Source: Seonamhaeicola maritimus (GTDB taxonomy: Bacteria; Bacteroidota; Bacteroidia; Flavobacteriales; Flavobacteriaceae). Taken from it: a stretch of 64,000 nt of DNA. The translations under genes were made by a program, and so were the position numbers. The notes below the pieces were generated by a model. The model did no database searches. It was not told where the DNA came from and saw nothing but the letters and a program-made list of their open reading frames with translations. This document shows, piece after piece, positions 26,638 to 35,049 of the stretch; the stretch's first letter is position 1; the number at the start of each line of letters is the position of its first letter. The stretch spans positions 1,754,957 through 1,818,956 of the forward strand of contig NZ_VRKQ01000008.1 in NCBI RefSeq assembly GCF_008056315.1, written 5' to 3'.

Positions 26638-27510
26638 ATGAAATTAAATACAATAAAAACAGTAGGGCGAAGTGATTTCGTTAATATGGGACCAATAAAA
26701 TTAAGACAACCGTTTCCAACAAGTCTAATTGATAATATAGATCCGTTCGTGTTATTACATCATTATGGTCCTTATGAAATTTCGGCAGATAACAACCCTT
26801 TCGATCTAGGGCCACATCCACATCGTGGTTTTGAGCCCATTACGTTTTTGATTCAAGGTGAACAATTACATAGAGATTCTTTAGGTAATGAAAGCGTTGT
26901 AAAAGCAGGTGATGTACAATGGACGACTGCAGGAAGAGGTATTATTCATGCGGAAGGACCAAGAAAAGAGTTTGTTGAAAAGGGTGGTACTCTTGAAGGT
27001 ATCCAGCTTTGGTTGAATTTACCAGCAGAAAAAAAGATGATACAACCCAATTACCAACATGTATCTAAGGATGAATTTGGAGTAATTTCTTCTGAAGATG
27101 GAAAGGTAAACATCCAAATTATAGCCGGAAATTTGAATGAAACTTTTGGAAGTATTCAAACACAAACATCAGTTAATGCTTATTTGATTAATGTTAAAGA
27201 AGGAGGTAGTTTCAATATTCCAACTAATAATAAGCATCAATCCATGCTTTACCTATTAAATGGACAGGTTCTGATTAATAATTCAATGTCATTAAAGCAA
27301 AATGAAAATCAACTTATTCATTTTAATGAAGATGGAGAAGGGTTTCATATTCAAGGTAAAGATACGTCTAAGTTGCTATTCCTTTCAGGAAAACCTTTAA
27401 GGGAGCCCGTTTCGTCTTACGGACCATATGTAATGAATACTCAAACAGAGATTTTAGAGGCCATGAGGGACTACCAAATGGGGAAAATGGGGTTTTTAGC
27501 AAACTCTTAA
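26638..27510 (+). CDS. Pirin-family cupin protein
   Basis: I use the ATG at 26638 (MKLNTIKTVGR, 290 residues). The upstream ATG at 26611 lies inside an operator-like palindrome and adds residues untypical of the family. The metal-binding signature is clear: GPHPHRGFEPITF supplies two histidines, then HRDSLGN, and GRGIIHAEGP supplies the third histidine and the glutamate. Some pirins act as quercetinases or redox-sensing cofactors. The gene follows marR by 50 bases and ends before a terminator. Confidence 0.92.
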   Translation: MKLNTIKTVGRSDFVNMGPIKLRQPFPTSLIDNIDPFVLLHHYGPYEISADNNPFDLGPHPHRGFEPITFLIQGEQLHRDSLGNESVVKAGDVQWTTAGRGIIHAEGPRKEFVEKGGTLEGIQLWLNLPAEKKMIQPNYQHVSKDEFGVISSEDGKVNIQIIAGNLNETFGSIQTQTSVNAYLINVKEGGSFNIPTNNKHQSMLYLLNGQVLINNSMSLKQNENQLIHFNEDGEGFHIQGKDTSKLLFLSGKPLREPVSSYGPYVMNTQTEILEAMRDYQMGKMGFLANS

Positions 27511-27515
27511 TAAAG

Positions 27516-27539
27516 AAGCATTCAAATTTTTGAATGCTT
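27516..27539 (+). terminator. Intrinsic terminator after the pirin gene
   Basis: AAGCATTCAAA (27516-27526) pairs perfectly with TTTGAATGCTT (27529-27539), followed by a T run to 27543. It ends the MarR/pirin operon. Confidence 0.85.
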
Positions 27540-27599
27540 TTTTATTTAAAAATGCGATATTTGCTATCCTGAAAAGAATAAATAGCACAAAATATGGCA

Positions 27600-27776
27600 A
27601 TGAATAAAAATACCGTGTTAGCATGGGCAACTTGGATTATGATTTTTGTAGGTTTAGGTTTAATCGCTCTTGGAGCTTTTAGATATGATGAAATAGCCGG
27701 TTGGGGCTTTGCAGCAGTAGGATTCGGCTTTTTTGCCAATGCCTGGGTGTTTAATGCGCTTAAAGGACGTGTCTAA
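27600..27776 (+). CDS. Small two-helix membrane protein (CAL67264-like)
   Basis: The product (58 residues from the ATG at 27600; an ATG at 27594 adds two) has two membrane helices separated by RYDEIAG. LAWATWIMIFVGLGLIALGA and the ending FNALKGRV recall the small flavobacterial family labelled CAL67264, from memory. Function unknown. It lies 39 bases before ettA on the same strand and may be co-transcribed with it. A frame on the other strand at 27542-27739 is a shadow. Confidence 0.7.
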   Translation: MNKNTVLAWATWIMIFVGLGLIALGAFRYDEIAGWGFAAVGFGFFANAWVFNALKGRV

Positions 27777-27815
27777 AGAAATCTAATTTTCTAAAATTTT
27801 AATTAATCTAAAATA

Positions 27816-29507
27816 ATGAGTGACGATAAAAAGATAATCTTCTCAATGTCTGGTGTTACAAAGACATTTCAGTCTGCTAATACACCAGTACTTAAAAATA
27901 TATATTTAAGTTTTTTCTACGGCGCTAAGATTGGAATCTTAGGTTTAAATGGTTCTGGTAAATCTACTTTACTTAAAATAATTGCTGGAGTTGATAAAAA
28001 TTATCAGGGAGATGTAGTCTTTTCACAAGACTATTCGGTAGGGTATTTAGAACAAGAGCCTCAGTTAGATGATGAAAAAACGGTAATGGAAGTAGTTCGT
28101 GAGGGAGCTGCAGAAACCGTTGCTATTCTTGATGAATACAATAGTATTAATGATCAGTTTGGTTTAGAAGAGGTATATAGCGATCCGGACAAAATGGAGA
28201 AGCTAATGAACCGTCAAGCGGAGCTTCAAGATCAAATAGATGCAGCCAATGCTTGGGAGTTAGATACCAAATTAGAAATTGCAATGGACGCTTTAAGAAC
28301 CCCAGATGGTGATAAAAAAATTGGAGTATTATCTGGTGGTGAACGTCGTCGGGTGGCTTTATGTCGCTTATTGCTTCAAGAGCCAGACGTATTACTTTTA
28401 GATGAACCTACCAACCATTTAGATGCGGAATCTGTTCATTGGTTAGAGCATCATTTAGGTCAATATAAAGGTACTGTGATTGCTGTAACGCATGATAGGT
28501 ACTTCTTAGATAATGTTGCCGGTTGGATTTTAGAATTAGATAGAGGTGAAGGTATTCCTTGGAAAGGGAACTATTCATCTTGGTTAGACCAAAAGTCTAA
28601 ACGAATGGCTCAGGAAGGTAAAGCTGCTTCAAAACGTCAAAAAACCTTGGAACGTGAGTTGGAATGGGTAAGACAAGGTGCTAAAGGACGTCAGACTAAG
28701 CAAAAAGCGCGTTTAAAGAATTATGATAGGTTGATGAGCCAAGATCAAAAACAATTAGACGAAAAGCTTGAAATCTATATTCCAAACGGACCTCGTTTAG
28801 GGACTAATGTAATTGAGGCTATTGGAGTTAGTAAAGGCTATGAAGATAAATTACTATACGAGGACTTAAACTTTAAATTACCGCAAGCAGGAATTGTTGG
28901 AGTTATTGGTCCTAATGGAGCTGGTAAAACTACCATTTTTAGAATGATAATGGGAGAAGAAACTCCGGATAAAGGTGAGTTTCAAGTAGGTGATACAGCT
29001 AAAATAGCTTATGTAGATCAGAGTCATACAAATATTGATCCTGAAAAGACCATATGGCAAAATTTCAGTGATGAACAGGAGTTGGTTATGATGGGAGGAA
29101 AGCAAGTTAATTCTCGTGCCTATTTAAGCAGATTTAACTTTTCAGGAAGTGAACAAAATAAAAAAGTAAGCCTACTTTCTGGTGGTGAAAGAAACCGTTT
29201 GCATTTGGCAATGACTCTGAAAGAGGAAGGTAATGTGTTGCTTTTAGATGAGCCCACTAATGATCTTGATGTCAATACTTTAAGAGCATTAGAAGAAGGT
29301 CTTGAAAACTTTGCAGGGTGTGCTGTTGTAATATCGCATGATAGATGGTTCTTAGATAGAATCTGTACGCACATTTTAGCTTTTGAAGGCGATTCTCAAG
29401 TATATTTCTTTGAAGGTAGTTTTTCAGATTATGAAGAAAACAAAAAGAAACGACTAGGGGGTGATTTGATGCCTAAACGAATAAAGTATAAAAAGCTAAT
29501 AAGATAG
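27816..29507 (+). CDS. ettA: ABC-F ATPase, energy-dependent translational throttle protein EttA
   Basis: The 563-residue protein has two ABC domains without membrane segments. The first has GLNGSGKST, LSGGERRRVALC and LLLDEPTNHLD. A linker (P-site tRNA-interaction motif) contains the ARLKNYDRL region. The second has GPNGAGKTT, LSGGERNRLHLA and LLLDEPTNDLD. The C-terminal KRLGGDLMPKRIKYKKL is characteristic of EttA among ABC-F proteins. It binds the ribosomal E site and regulates entry into elongation according to the ADP/ATP ratio. A strong hairpin follows the stop. Confidence 0.96.
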   Translation: MSDDKKIIFSMSGVTKTFQSANTPVLKNIYLSFFYGAKIGILGLNGSGKSTLLKIIAGVDKNYQGDVVFSQDYSVGYLEQEPQLDDEKTVMEVVREGAAETVAILDEYNSINDQFGLEEVYSDPDKMEKLMNRQAELQDQIDAANAWELDTKLEIAMDALRTPDGDKKIGVLSGGERRRVALCRLLLQEPDVLLLDEPTNHLDAESVHWLEHHLGQYKGTVIAVTHDRYFLDNVAGWILELDRGEGIPWKGNYSSWLDQKSKRMAQEGKAASKRQKTLERELEWVRQGAKGRQTKQKARLKNYDRLMSQDQKQLDEKLEIYIPNGPRLGTNVIEAIGVSKGYEDKLLYEDLNFKLPQAGIVGVIGPNGAGKTTIFRMIMGEETPDKGEFQVGDTAKIAYVDQSHTNIDPEKTIWQNFSDEQELVMMGGKQVNSRAYLSRFNFSGSEQNKKVSLLSGGERNRLHLAMTLKEEGNVLLLDEPTNDLDVNTLRALEEGLENFAGCAVVISHDRWFLDRICTHILAFEGDSQVYFFEGSFSDYEENKKKRLGGDLMPKRIKYKKLIR

Positions 29508-29512
29508 AATAT

Positions 29513-29544
29513 AAAAAAAGCTCACTGAAAAGTGAGCTTTTTTT
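29513..29544. terminator. Bidirectional intrinsic terminator after ettA
   Basis: AAAAAAAGCTCACT and AGTGAGCTTTTTTT form a perfect 14-bp stem with a GAAA loop. It serves ettA and the convergent small-protein operon that ends at 29543. Confidence 0.9.
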
Positions 29545-29731
29545 ATGAATTTAATTGATCTTCTAAAAATTCAATCCTTTTTTTCTGTTTGTAAACCTTT
29601 ATAAGGTTTAAAATTAGAAGAAGTAGTACTGTAATTGAGAATATTGATAAAATACTAATTAGGGTGGCTAGAGATTCTTTTTGTTCATGTATGTTCAAAA
29701 AGAGAATCAAGTAGGTTATTAAAATTTTCAT
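29543..29731 (-). CDS. Micro-membrane protein A (62 aa), third gene of small-protein operon
   Basis: The product has an N-terminal hydrophobic stretch (ILITYLILFL), a polar gap, and a stronger membrane helix (ATLISILSIFSITVLLLLIL). A basic, coiled-coil-like tail (KVYKQKKRIEFLEDQL) follows. It is the most downstream of three small genes in tandem on the minus strand, 11 bases after gene B. No family is recognised, and it lacks the G-H-x-Y ending of the other two. It is supported as a gene by tandem spacing and shared helix-plus-charged-tail layout. Confidence 0.55.
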   Translation of the reverse strand: MKILITYLILFLNIHEQKESLATLISILSIFSITVLLLLILNLIKVYKQKKRIEFLEDQLNS

Positions 29732-29742
29732 GATAGCAGGTT

Positions 29743-29922
29743 TTATTCGTATAAATGACCAGTTCCTATTTCATAATTGGAATCGTTTAAATTACATATA
29801 GAATCTTTTAGAGTATTAAACTTTTTGATTGTGTCATCTAGTTTCATCTGAATCCGTATTCTTTTTATAACAGCATAAACCATTATAATTAAAAAGATTA
29901 CAGGTATAAATATGGCTCCCAT
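29743..29922 (-). CDS. Micro-membrane protein B (59 aa), second gene of small-protein operon
   Basis: A short frame begins MGAIFIPVIFLIIMVYAVIK, one membrane helix, followed by RIRIQMKLDDTIKKFNTLKD (basic, helical). It ends NYEIGTGHLYE. The ending parallels that of gene C (DFTGGHMYQ), so the two are probably paralogues. It lies 12 bases after C and 11 bases before A. I found no family name. The N-out/C-in layout with a helical cytoplasmic tail is a prediction. Confidence 0.6.
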   Translation of the reverse strand: MGAIFIPVIFLIIMVYAVIKRIRIQMKLDDTIKKFNTLKDSICNLNDSNYEIGTGHLYE

Positions 29923-29934
29923 AACAGTTGAGTA

Positions 29935-30156
29935 TTATTGGTACATATGACCTCCAGTAAAGTCTTTGTATTCATCCTTTTTCTTTGCAAGGTCTTCACT
30001 TATCTTGTTAAGTTTTTCATTTTCCTTTTTCAATTTATAGGATTTTCTAATTCCTAAAATCAATAACAACGCAAAAAAAATAACAACTACAATTAAAACT
30101 GTAAGTATAGTGTATTCACTAGTTAGAAGAATATATGAAGCTAGGTTAAAAGACAT
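29935..30156 (-). CDS. Micro-membrane protein C (73 aa), first gene of small-protein operon
   Basis: The protein has a membrane helix at about residues 18-37 (VLIVVVIFFALLLILGI). A Lys/Glu-rich coiled-coil tail (KLKKENEKLNKISEDLAKKK) follows. It ends DEYKDFTGGHMYQ. The tail motif T-G-x-H-[LM]-Y is shared with gene B. It is the promoter-proximal gene of the trio, with a good -33/-7 promoter 30-60 bases upstream. Function unknown. Confidence 0.65.
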   Translation of the reverse strand: MSFNLASYILLTSEYTILTVLIVVVIFFALLLILGIRKSYKLKKENEKLNKISEDLAKKKDEYKDFTGGHMYQ

Positions 30157-30187
30157 AATTAAGTCTGAAATCTGGTTAATTCCATTT

Positions 30188-30217
30188 CAAATATACCATT
30201 AATTAGACCTCTAAACA
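30188..30217 (-). promoter_or_regulatory. Promoter of the micro-membrane protein operon
   Basis: On the minus strand a TTG (30215-30217) is followed after 19 bases by TATATTTG (30188-30195), matching the -33 TTG and -7 TAnnTTTG of Bacteroidota promoters. The start of gene C is 31 bases further on. Confidence 0.7.
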
Positions 30218-30484
30218 ATTTAAAATGAAAAGGATATAAACATAATATGTTAATAGTTTGGGGATGATTCGTCTCTAATTTCTTTAAATTCAAGGGTTTT
30301 AGATTACTTGTTATAGTTATAAAATCTTACATTATATATATGTATTTCATCGAAAACAGAAAATTGATGTAACATTTTAATAATAATTCATACCAATTAT
30401 TTGAGTGATTTCTATTTCAAAAGTCATCTTTTTTAACGAAATTGCTTGTCCGTAAAATTGTTCAACTTAAATACTAAACTGACT
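30218..30484. other. Divergent spacer between the small-protein operon and the AAA+ cluster
   Basis: This AT-rich stretch separates two oppositely transcribed blocks. I see no hairpin terminator, tRNA, or convincing TAnnTTTG element facing the cluster; only TAAAATTG near 30455 is close to the consensus. The cluster promoter is therefore not located. Confidence 0.4.
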
Positions 30485-31828
30485 ATGTCTGATGATTTCG
30501 ATTTATTAGAAACCAATTCAAATGAAAAAACAGAGAAAGTAGATGTTAATTGGGGAAAAGCCATTGACACTATGAAATCTAAGTTATCTCAAGAAGACGA
30601 CCCTGAAGTACGCCAAAAAATACTAAACGCCACTTTAGATGATGTAGTGCATATGGCTGAAAAAGATAGAACTACACTTCTTGATGCTATTAAAGACTTA
30701 ACAGATTATCAGGACGAAGTTGGAATTTTATTTGAAAAATTTTCTTCATTAAATGCTACAGAGCAGAAAGTGATTGATGATGCACAAAAAGCATTAGAAC
30801 GCGCCAGAGTAGAATTGGAAGATGCCGAAAGTAAACCAGATACTTGGTGGAACAACCTTTGGGGACGAAAAAGCAAGATTAAAAAGGCTCAAGAAGAGCT
30901 CAAGGCAGCTGAAAAAGTTAGAGCTGCGGCCGATAATAAAGCGAAGGCTATGTTTCAAGAGCGTATTGAAAATGCCGATGTACAAACCCTTTTAAGTGAG
31001 TTGTCTTATAAAAGTCAAGCAGCTGTTACCCGTTTAAAGAACCGTGAGCTTGAAATTAAGGAGGTTGAAGACAAACTACAGGTTGCTATAGTAGAAGCTA
31101 CTAAAAATCACACCAAAGCTTTAGAGAAGAAGAAAGAGGTTGAAGATAAACTTGAAGAACAATATGCCTTATTAAAGCAAGCTAGACAAGAGTTAGAAGA
31201 CATTGTAGATAAACAATCTGCAGAATATGCTCAAGCCATTGGTAAAGTAACAGAACTAGAGCAAAAGGTGGAAGAGTTAGAAGGTATTAAAAATGCTTAT
31301 ACTACACTAGCTGCCAGTAAAGACAGCTTTGTACACAAGCATAATTTAACCATTAAGGTGCTAACGTCATTACGTAGCAACTTACAAACGCATAGAGCTA
31401 AATTAAAATCTGATACTGAGGAGCGATTGAAGTATTATGATGGCTACATTGTGGCTTTAAAAGCACGTACAGACCAAGAGTTTGCAGCTATTTTAGAGCA
31501 TTTAGGTGTTAAAACCGATGAGCATATAGGTGAAACCCTTGCAGCAATGCATACAGCAAGTGCTAAAGCACGTCAAGACATGATGGATAATATTCCGGTT
31601 CATGAAAAAGTAATGCAGGGTGTATACAGCAGTTATGCAGAGGCTTTACAAGAAATTCGAGCAAAAGATGTTGATATCCAAAAGAATTTTGCAGAGCGTT
31701 ATGGTATTGATATGAAAGAACTTTTTGAAGATTATTATAAAGCAGATGCAAACAAACCATCGGGTGAAGGTGATGCTCCAGAAGGAGACCCTAAACCAGA
31801 TGCTGAAGAAGACGATTTGTTATCTTAA
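30485..31828 (+). CDS. Cytoplasmic long coiled-coil protein, first gene of the AAA+ cluster
   Basis: The ATG at 30485 gives 447 residues starting MSDDFDLLE. The chain is almost entirely helical and highly charged. An N-terminal helical domain comes first (about 15-95). A short break with WWNNLWGRKSK follows near residue 120, then a long coiled coil (about 125-300; many E-V-E-D-K-L and Q-E-L-E repeats). A second helical domain follows, and an acidic tail ends EEDDLLS. No membrane segment or enzyme motif is seen. The layout resembles PspA- or TelA-type coiled-coil stress proteins, but I could not match specific motifs to either, so no family is assigned. It leads a co-directional block including an AAA+ ATPase. 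Confidence 0.75.
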   Translation: MSDDFDLLETNSNEKTEKVDVNWGKAIDTMKSKLSQEDDPEVRQKILNATLDDVVHMAEKDRTTLLDAIKDLTDYQDEVGILFEKFSSLNATEQKVIDDAQKALERARVELEDAESKPDTWWNNLWGRKSKIKKAQEELKAAEKVRAAADNKAKAMFQERIENADVQTLLSELSYKSQAAVTRLKNRELEIKEVEDKLQVAIVEATKNHTKALEKKKEVEDKLEEQYALLKQARQELEDIVDKQSAEYAQAIGKVTELEQKVEELEGIKNAYTTLAASKDSFVHKHNLTIKVLTSLRSNLQTHRAKLKSDTEERLKYYDGYIVALKARTDQEFAAILEHLGVKTDEHIGETLAAMHTASAKARQDMMDNIPVHEKVMQGVYSSYAEALQEIRAKDVDIQKNFAERYGIDMKELFEDYYKADANKPSGEGDAPEGDPKPDAEEDDLLS

Positions 31829-31835
31829 AATTATT

Positions 31836-31932
31836 GGGGCGTTACCACGCTGAATAAGCGTGGTCAGGCTTTCCGCTAAATCTTTTTTATGTCTAAGGTC
31901 ATAAAAAAGGATACCGCATTAATCCTTAACGC
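31836..31932 (+). repeat. Folded extragenic repeat element, copy 2 (long form)
   Basis: This 97-nt element can form a closed multi-branch structure. GCGTTA (31839-31844) pairs with TAACGC (31927-31932). CCACGC/GCGTGG form hairpin 1 (31845-31863). CTTTTTTATG/CATAAAAAAG form a 10-bp hairpin 2 (31882-31909). GGAT/ATCC may form a third. The 17-nt single-stranded-looking core around CAGGCTTTCCGC is shared with 2920-2989. It begins 8 bases after the coiled-coil gene's stop and ends 32 bases before the next gene. Confidence 0.75.
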
Positions 31933-31964
31933 AAACAAAAGTATCTGTCAATTACTAATTGAAT

Positions 31965-33032
31965 ATGTCAATTAATCATATTACCACACCATTAGATTCG
32001 GCAATTCTAGACTCTAAAGAACATTATATTTTTTACCACAAAATGGTAGACTATGTGTTTAAAGAGCTCATAGTTGCTGTACAACGTAACAGGATTCTCA
32101 ATAATCAAGAGCTTGATATGTTCAGGCAATACTGCGATTTGCTATTGTATTCAGTTGAGGCTATGCGTATTAAGTATATGTATGATGATGAGGATAATAT
32201 GAAGGTGGATTTAACAGAGTCTGGGTTCCCTAATTATTTAGAGTTTCGGTATTTATTTAACGATCTGGAACTGCGTGACGATTATTTAGGAAACCTCACA
32301 CCGGTTGATACACTGCAAGAAGAGTTTTTAGACACTCTGATGCGTAAAAAGGAGCCAATAAAGCGAAGTAAGTTATTTCAAGCGGCGTCAATTGTATACT
32401 ATTCCTCTGTTAATAAACGCTATATATTCAATCGGTTTGTTCAAGGTAAAATAGTTAATGCACCAATAGATTCAGGAGCCGATTTATTGACTAGTTGGAG
32501 TTTTTATGATGTTGCTAGTAACCGCCCTTTTGTTTGTTTTATGTACTTCAATTATGACGGACATAAGGTTAACGATTATAAAGATGATATATATGAAGTT
32601 TTGAAACATGTTGCAGATAGAAAAATGAATTTAGATACCATGGCTTATGGTATTGACAGAAAATTAGCCAAAGTATCGCCAAAGCTTATAAAGAGAATTG
32701 ATCTGGGCCCATTACATAACATGTTTGCTAAAGATGAAAACGAATTAACACATACCATTTTAGAAGGCATTAGCAAAAAGGATATACCGATTGAATCTTA
32801 TGCATTATCATTTAAAATAGATGAAGTGCAATCTAAAAGTGAGTTTAAAGAAGGTAGCTTTTTCAATAAACAGATTTTACAAAGGTGGGATGATGTGTTT
32901 AGACAAAAATACGTATTTGCACCGCATAGAATTATTCAGCTCTTATATAATAAAACCCCTGAATTAATGAATCAGCTGGCTAAACCACCTATTGAAATGG
33001 CTAGTTTGAAAATTGATAAAATAAAAAGTTAG
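31965..33032 (+). CDS. Hypothetical cytoplasmic protein (355 aa) of the AAA+ cluster
   Basis: I use the ATG at 31965 rather than the TTG at 31959. No signal peptide or membrane helix is seen. The N-terminal half is helical (FKELIVAVQRNRILNNQELD, EFRYLFNDLELRDDYLGNL). The middle, around FNYDGHKVNDYKDDIYEVLKH, looks like a mixed alpha/beta domain, and the C-terminus is rich in aromatic and basic residues. No catalytic motif is recognisable. It sits between the coiled-coil gene and the AAA+ gene with a 55-base spacer made of 7-nt repeats, so it is likely a partner of these two proteins. Confidence 0.75.
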   Translation: MSINHITTPLDSAILDSKEHYIFYHKMVDYVFKELIVAVQRNRILNNQELDMFRQYCDLLLYSVEAMRIKYMYDDEDNMKVDLTESGFPNYLEFRYLFNDLELRDDYLGNLTPVDTLQEEFLDTLMRKKEPIKRSKLFQAASIVYYSSVNKRYIFNRFVQGKIVNAPIDSGADLLTSWSFYDVASNRPFVCFMYFNYDGHKVNDYKDDIYEVLKHVADRKMNLDTMAYGIDRKLAKVSPKLIKRIDLGPLHNMFAKDENELTHTILEGISKKDIPIESYALSFKIDEVQSKSEFKEGSFFNKQILQRWDDVFRQKYVFAPHRIIQLLYNKTPELMNQLAKPPIEMASLKIDKIKS

Positions 33033-33087
33033 AAGCAGAAGACTGAAAACCGAAGAGCACTTTTAACTTATAACTGAAAACTTAAAA
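33030..33087 (+). repeat. Degenerate 7-nt tandem repeat upstream of the AAA+ gene
   Basis: The spacer is built of heptamers. The second half reads ACTTTTA-ACTTATA-ACTGAAA-ACTTAAA (33059-33086) in exact 7-nt register. The first half has GAA(G/A) recurring at 6-7 nt intervals. It fills the whole gap between two genes. Confidence 0.7.
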
Positions 33088-35049
33088 ATGGAACATAACT
33101 CAACATTCCCTATAAAACAAACTGAATTGGATATGCTTCGTGATGAAGCTACATCGTACTTAAAAAGCATCCAGTGGGAGCAAGGAGCTCGTGCTAAAAA
33201 CAGAGATAAAGATGCTAAAGACGATTCAATTCTGTTATACTTATCTAGGGCTAATAATGGGAGTAGTGCTACCGAAATCACCTCGGTATCCAAAACTATT
33301 TTAGCTTTAAAGAAAAGATTGCTGCCAGATTCAGTAGCAATTCCTGTGTTGTTAAATCAAACACTTTTTGCGGTTCAAGAAGGGATTACTTTGGGAATTT
33401 GGGCAAAGGATAGTTACTATGATGCATCGGGATTATCTAGTTTGAGTGAAAACAAATCTGCATTAAGCTCTAGTGGTAAACGCGAGTTTGAAAGCAAAAT
33501 GCATACTGCAACAGCGTTTATGTTGTTTTCTACTGCATATAAGATTTTACATGATTTAAAACCACATGCCTCAGATGATTTAAGTGTAATGAAGCAGAAA
33601 TTTGCTGGTATTCCAGAGGTTTCTTTAATGTCGCCAATCAAAGGAATATCCTGTAGTTTATTTTATTATGACAAATATTTAGGACACCCTGAAATCATTA
33701 AATCTGATAAAGATGTTATCGATTTTACGGTGGTTTACTTTGAAGCATTGATTGACGAAATTCAGTTACGTAAAAGTTCCTTAGAGTACACAGAAACCAT
33801 TGAAGACAGAACCTTTAAACTTGAAAACTCAGAGTTTGCAGTTTCAGGATGGAGCAATGTATTTGCCGGAACTGCTAAAAGTGTTGAGTTCAATAAAATT
33901 CAGTTCGAACAAATTGTTGGTAATCGCGATGCAAAACATTTTGCACGTCGTTTAACCGAACGTTTATTAAGTTACGATTTTGTTGCAAAAAAGAATCCGT
34001 TTCAAGAACTGGGTGGTTTTATGCCGGTATTTATGGGGTATGGAATTCCTGGAACCGGAAAAAGTATGTTAATTGCTGCCATAGCCACAAGACTTAAAGA
34101 ACACTGTGATACTTTAGATATTCCGTTTTTATTTCATCCTATGCCTGATACGTTGATTAGCACGTTTCAAGGTGGTTCCGCAGAAAAAATGGTGGAGTGG
34201 ATGAAGCCTTTACAAGATCCTTCAAAATTAATTTTTGCACCTATTGATGATGCTGAAAATAATTTACAAGAACGCACAGCTCAAGGTGTTTCAGCAGGAG
34301 TAAAAGAGGTGATTGGTGTGTTTTTAAGATATACTGAAGGCGCCTATGCTGTTAACTATGGCAACAGTTCTATTGGCCTATTCACTAATTTGCCAGAGAT
34401 GTTAGATAAAGCTGTTATTTCTAGAGTTCAAGGACGTTTTAAAATAGATGGAGCCCGCACAGAGCATGATTTTTTAGATCAAGATCATTTATGGTGGCGT
34501 AAACTGGATGATACCATGCCTGATTTTGTAAATATGCAAGGACCAGAAAACTATAGCTATTTGCAAGACCAAGGATTGGCTAAAAATATGGGAGAAATTC
34601 TTAATGTTACAGATAAGCCATCAGAAGAACGTGTACATGAAATTTATGATAAGGTTGAAAAACAATTTAAAACCAATCAGCACTTATTTTATGCGAATCT
34701 TTATAAAGACATGCAGAAAGCATTTCCTTTCTTCTCATCTAGAGATGTTAGAAACATTCAAAGTGCGGTATCATTACGTTTAACAGATTTTGATTTAGAA
34801 GAAGATTGGTTTGAGAACCCAGAAATTTATTTCAAACAAGAATACGATACCAAATTTAATATGCTGCAAGAATTGATGCGTGCGAATATGAAGGGATTAG
34901 ATTTTTCTGAAATTAGAAGGCAAGAAGTGGTGCGATATCTAGATAATGTAGCAACCATTGCTGATACTGACTTTAAACGAAAAGTAGACGCACGAGTAAA
35001 TCAGTTAAATATTGAAACAGAAGCTAGAAGAACGTTTGAAAATGAGTAG
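33088..35049 (+). CDS. AAA+ ATPase of an uncharacterised cluster
   Basis: The 653-residue protein has a ~270-residue N-terminal region without known motifs, then a single AAA+ module. Walker A is GIPGTGKS (319-326). The Walker B-like motif is FAPIDDAEN, with D387-D388 in place of the usual D-E pair and E390 two residues later. A sensor-1-like Asn is in GLFTNLPEM, and ISRVQGRF resembles the arginine-finger/box VII region of classical AAA proteins. A C-terminal helical domain follows (about 480-653). It probably remodels a protein substrate, with the coiled-coil and membrane proteins nearby as candidates. The NUDIX gene overlaps its end by 8 bases. Confidence 0.88.
   Translation: MEHNSTFPIKQTELDMLRDEATSYLKSIQWEQGARAKNRDKDAKDDSILLYLSRANNGSSATEITSVSKTILALKKRLLPDSVAIPVLLNQTLFAVQEGITLGIWAKDSYYDASGLSSLSENKSALSSSGKREFESKMHTATAFMLFSTAYKILHDLKPHASDDLSVMKQKFAGIPEVSLMSPIKGISCSLFYYDKYLGHPEIIKSDKDVIDFTVVYFEALIDEIQLRKSSLEYTETIEDRTFKLENSEFAVSGWSNVFAGTAKSVEFNKIQFEQIVGNRDAKHFARRLTERLLSYDFVAKKNPFQELGGFMPVFMGYGIPGTGKSMLIAAIATRLKEHCDTLDIPFLFHPMPDTLISTFQGGSAEKMVEWMKPLQDPSKLIFAPIDDAENNLQERTAQGVSAGVKEVIGVFLRYTEGAYAVNYGNSSIGLFTNLPEMLDKAVISRVQGRFKIDGARTEHDFLDQDHLWWRKLDDTMPDFVNMQGPENYSYLQDQGLAKNMGEILNVTDKPSEERVHEIYDKVEKQFKTNQHLFYANLYKDMQKAFPFFSSRDVRNIQSAVSLRLTDFDLEEDWFENPEIYFKQEYDTKFNMLQELMRANMKGLDFSEIRRQEVVRYLDNVATIADTDFKRKVDARVNQLNIETEARRTFENE

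Noticed and set aside
30485-31828. Identity of the coiled-coil protein as PspA or TelA
   Set aside because: Only the helical layout is similar; no specific conserved motif of either family could be matched by eye.
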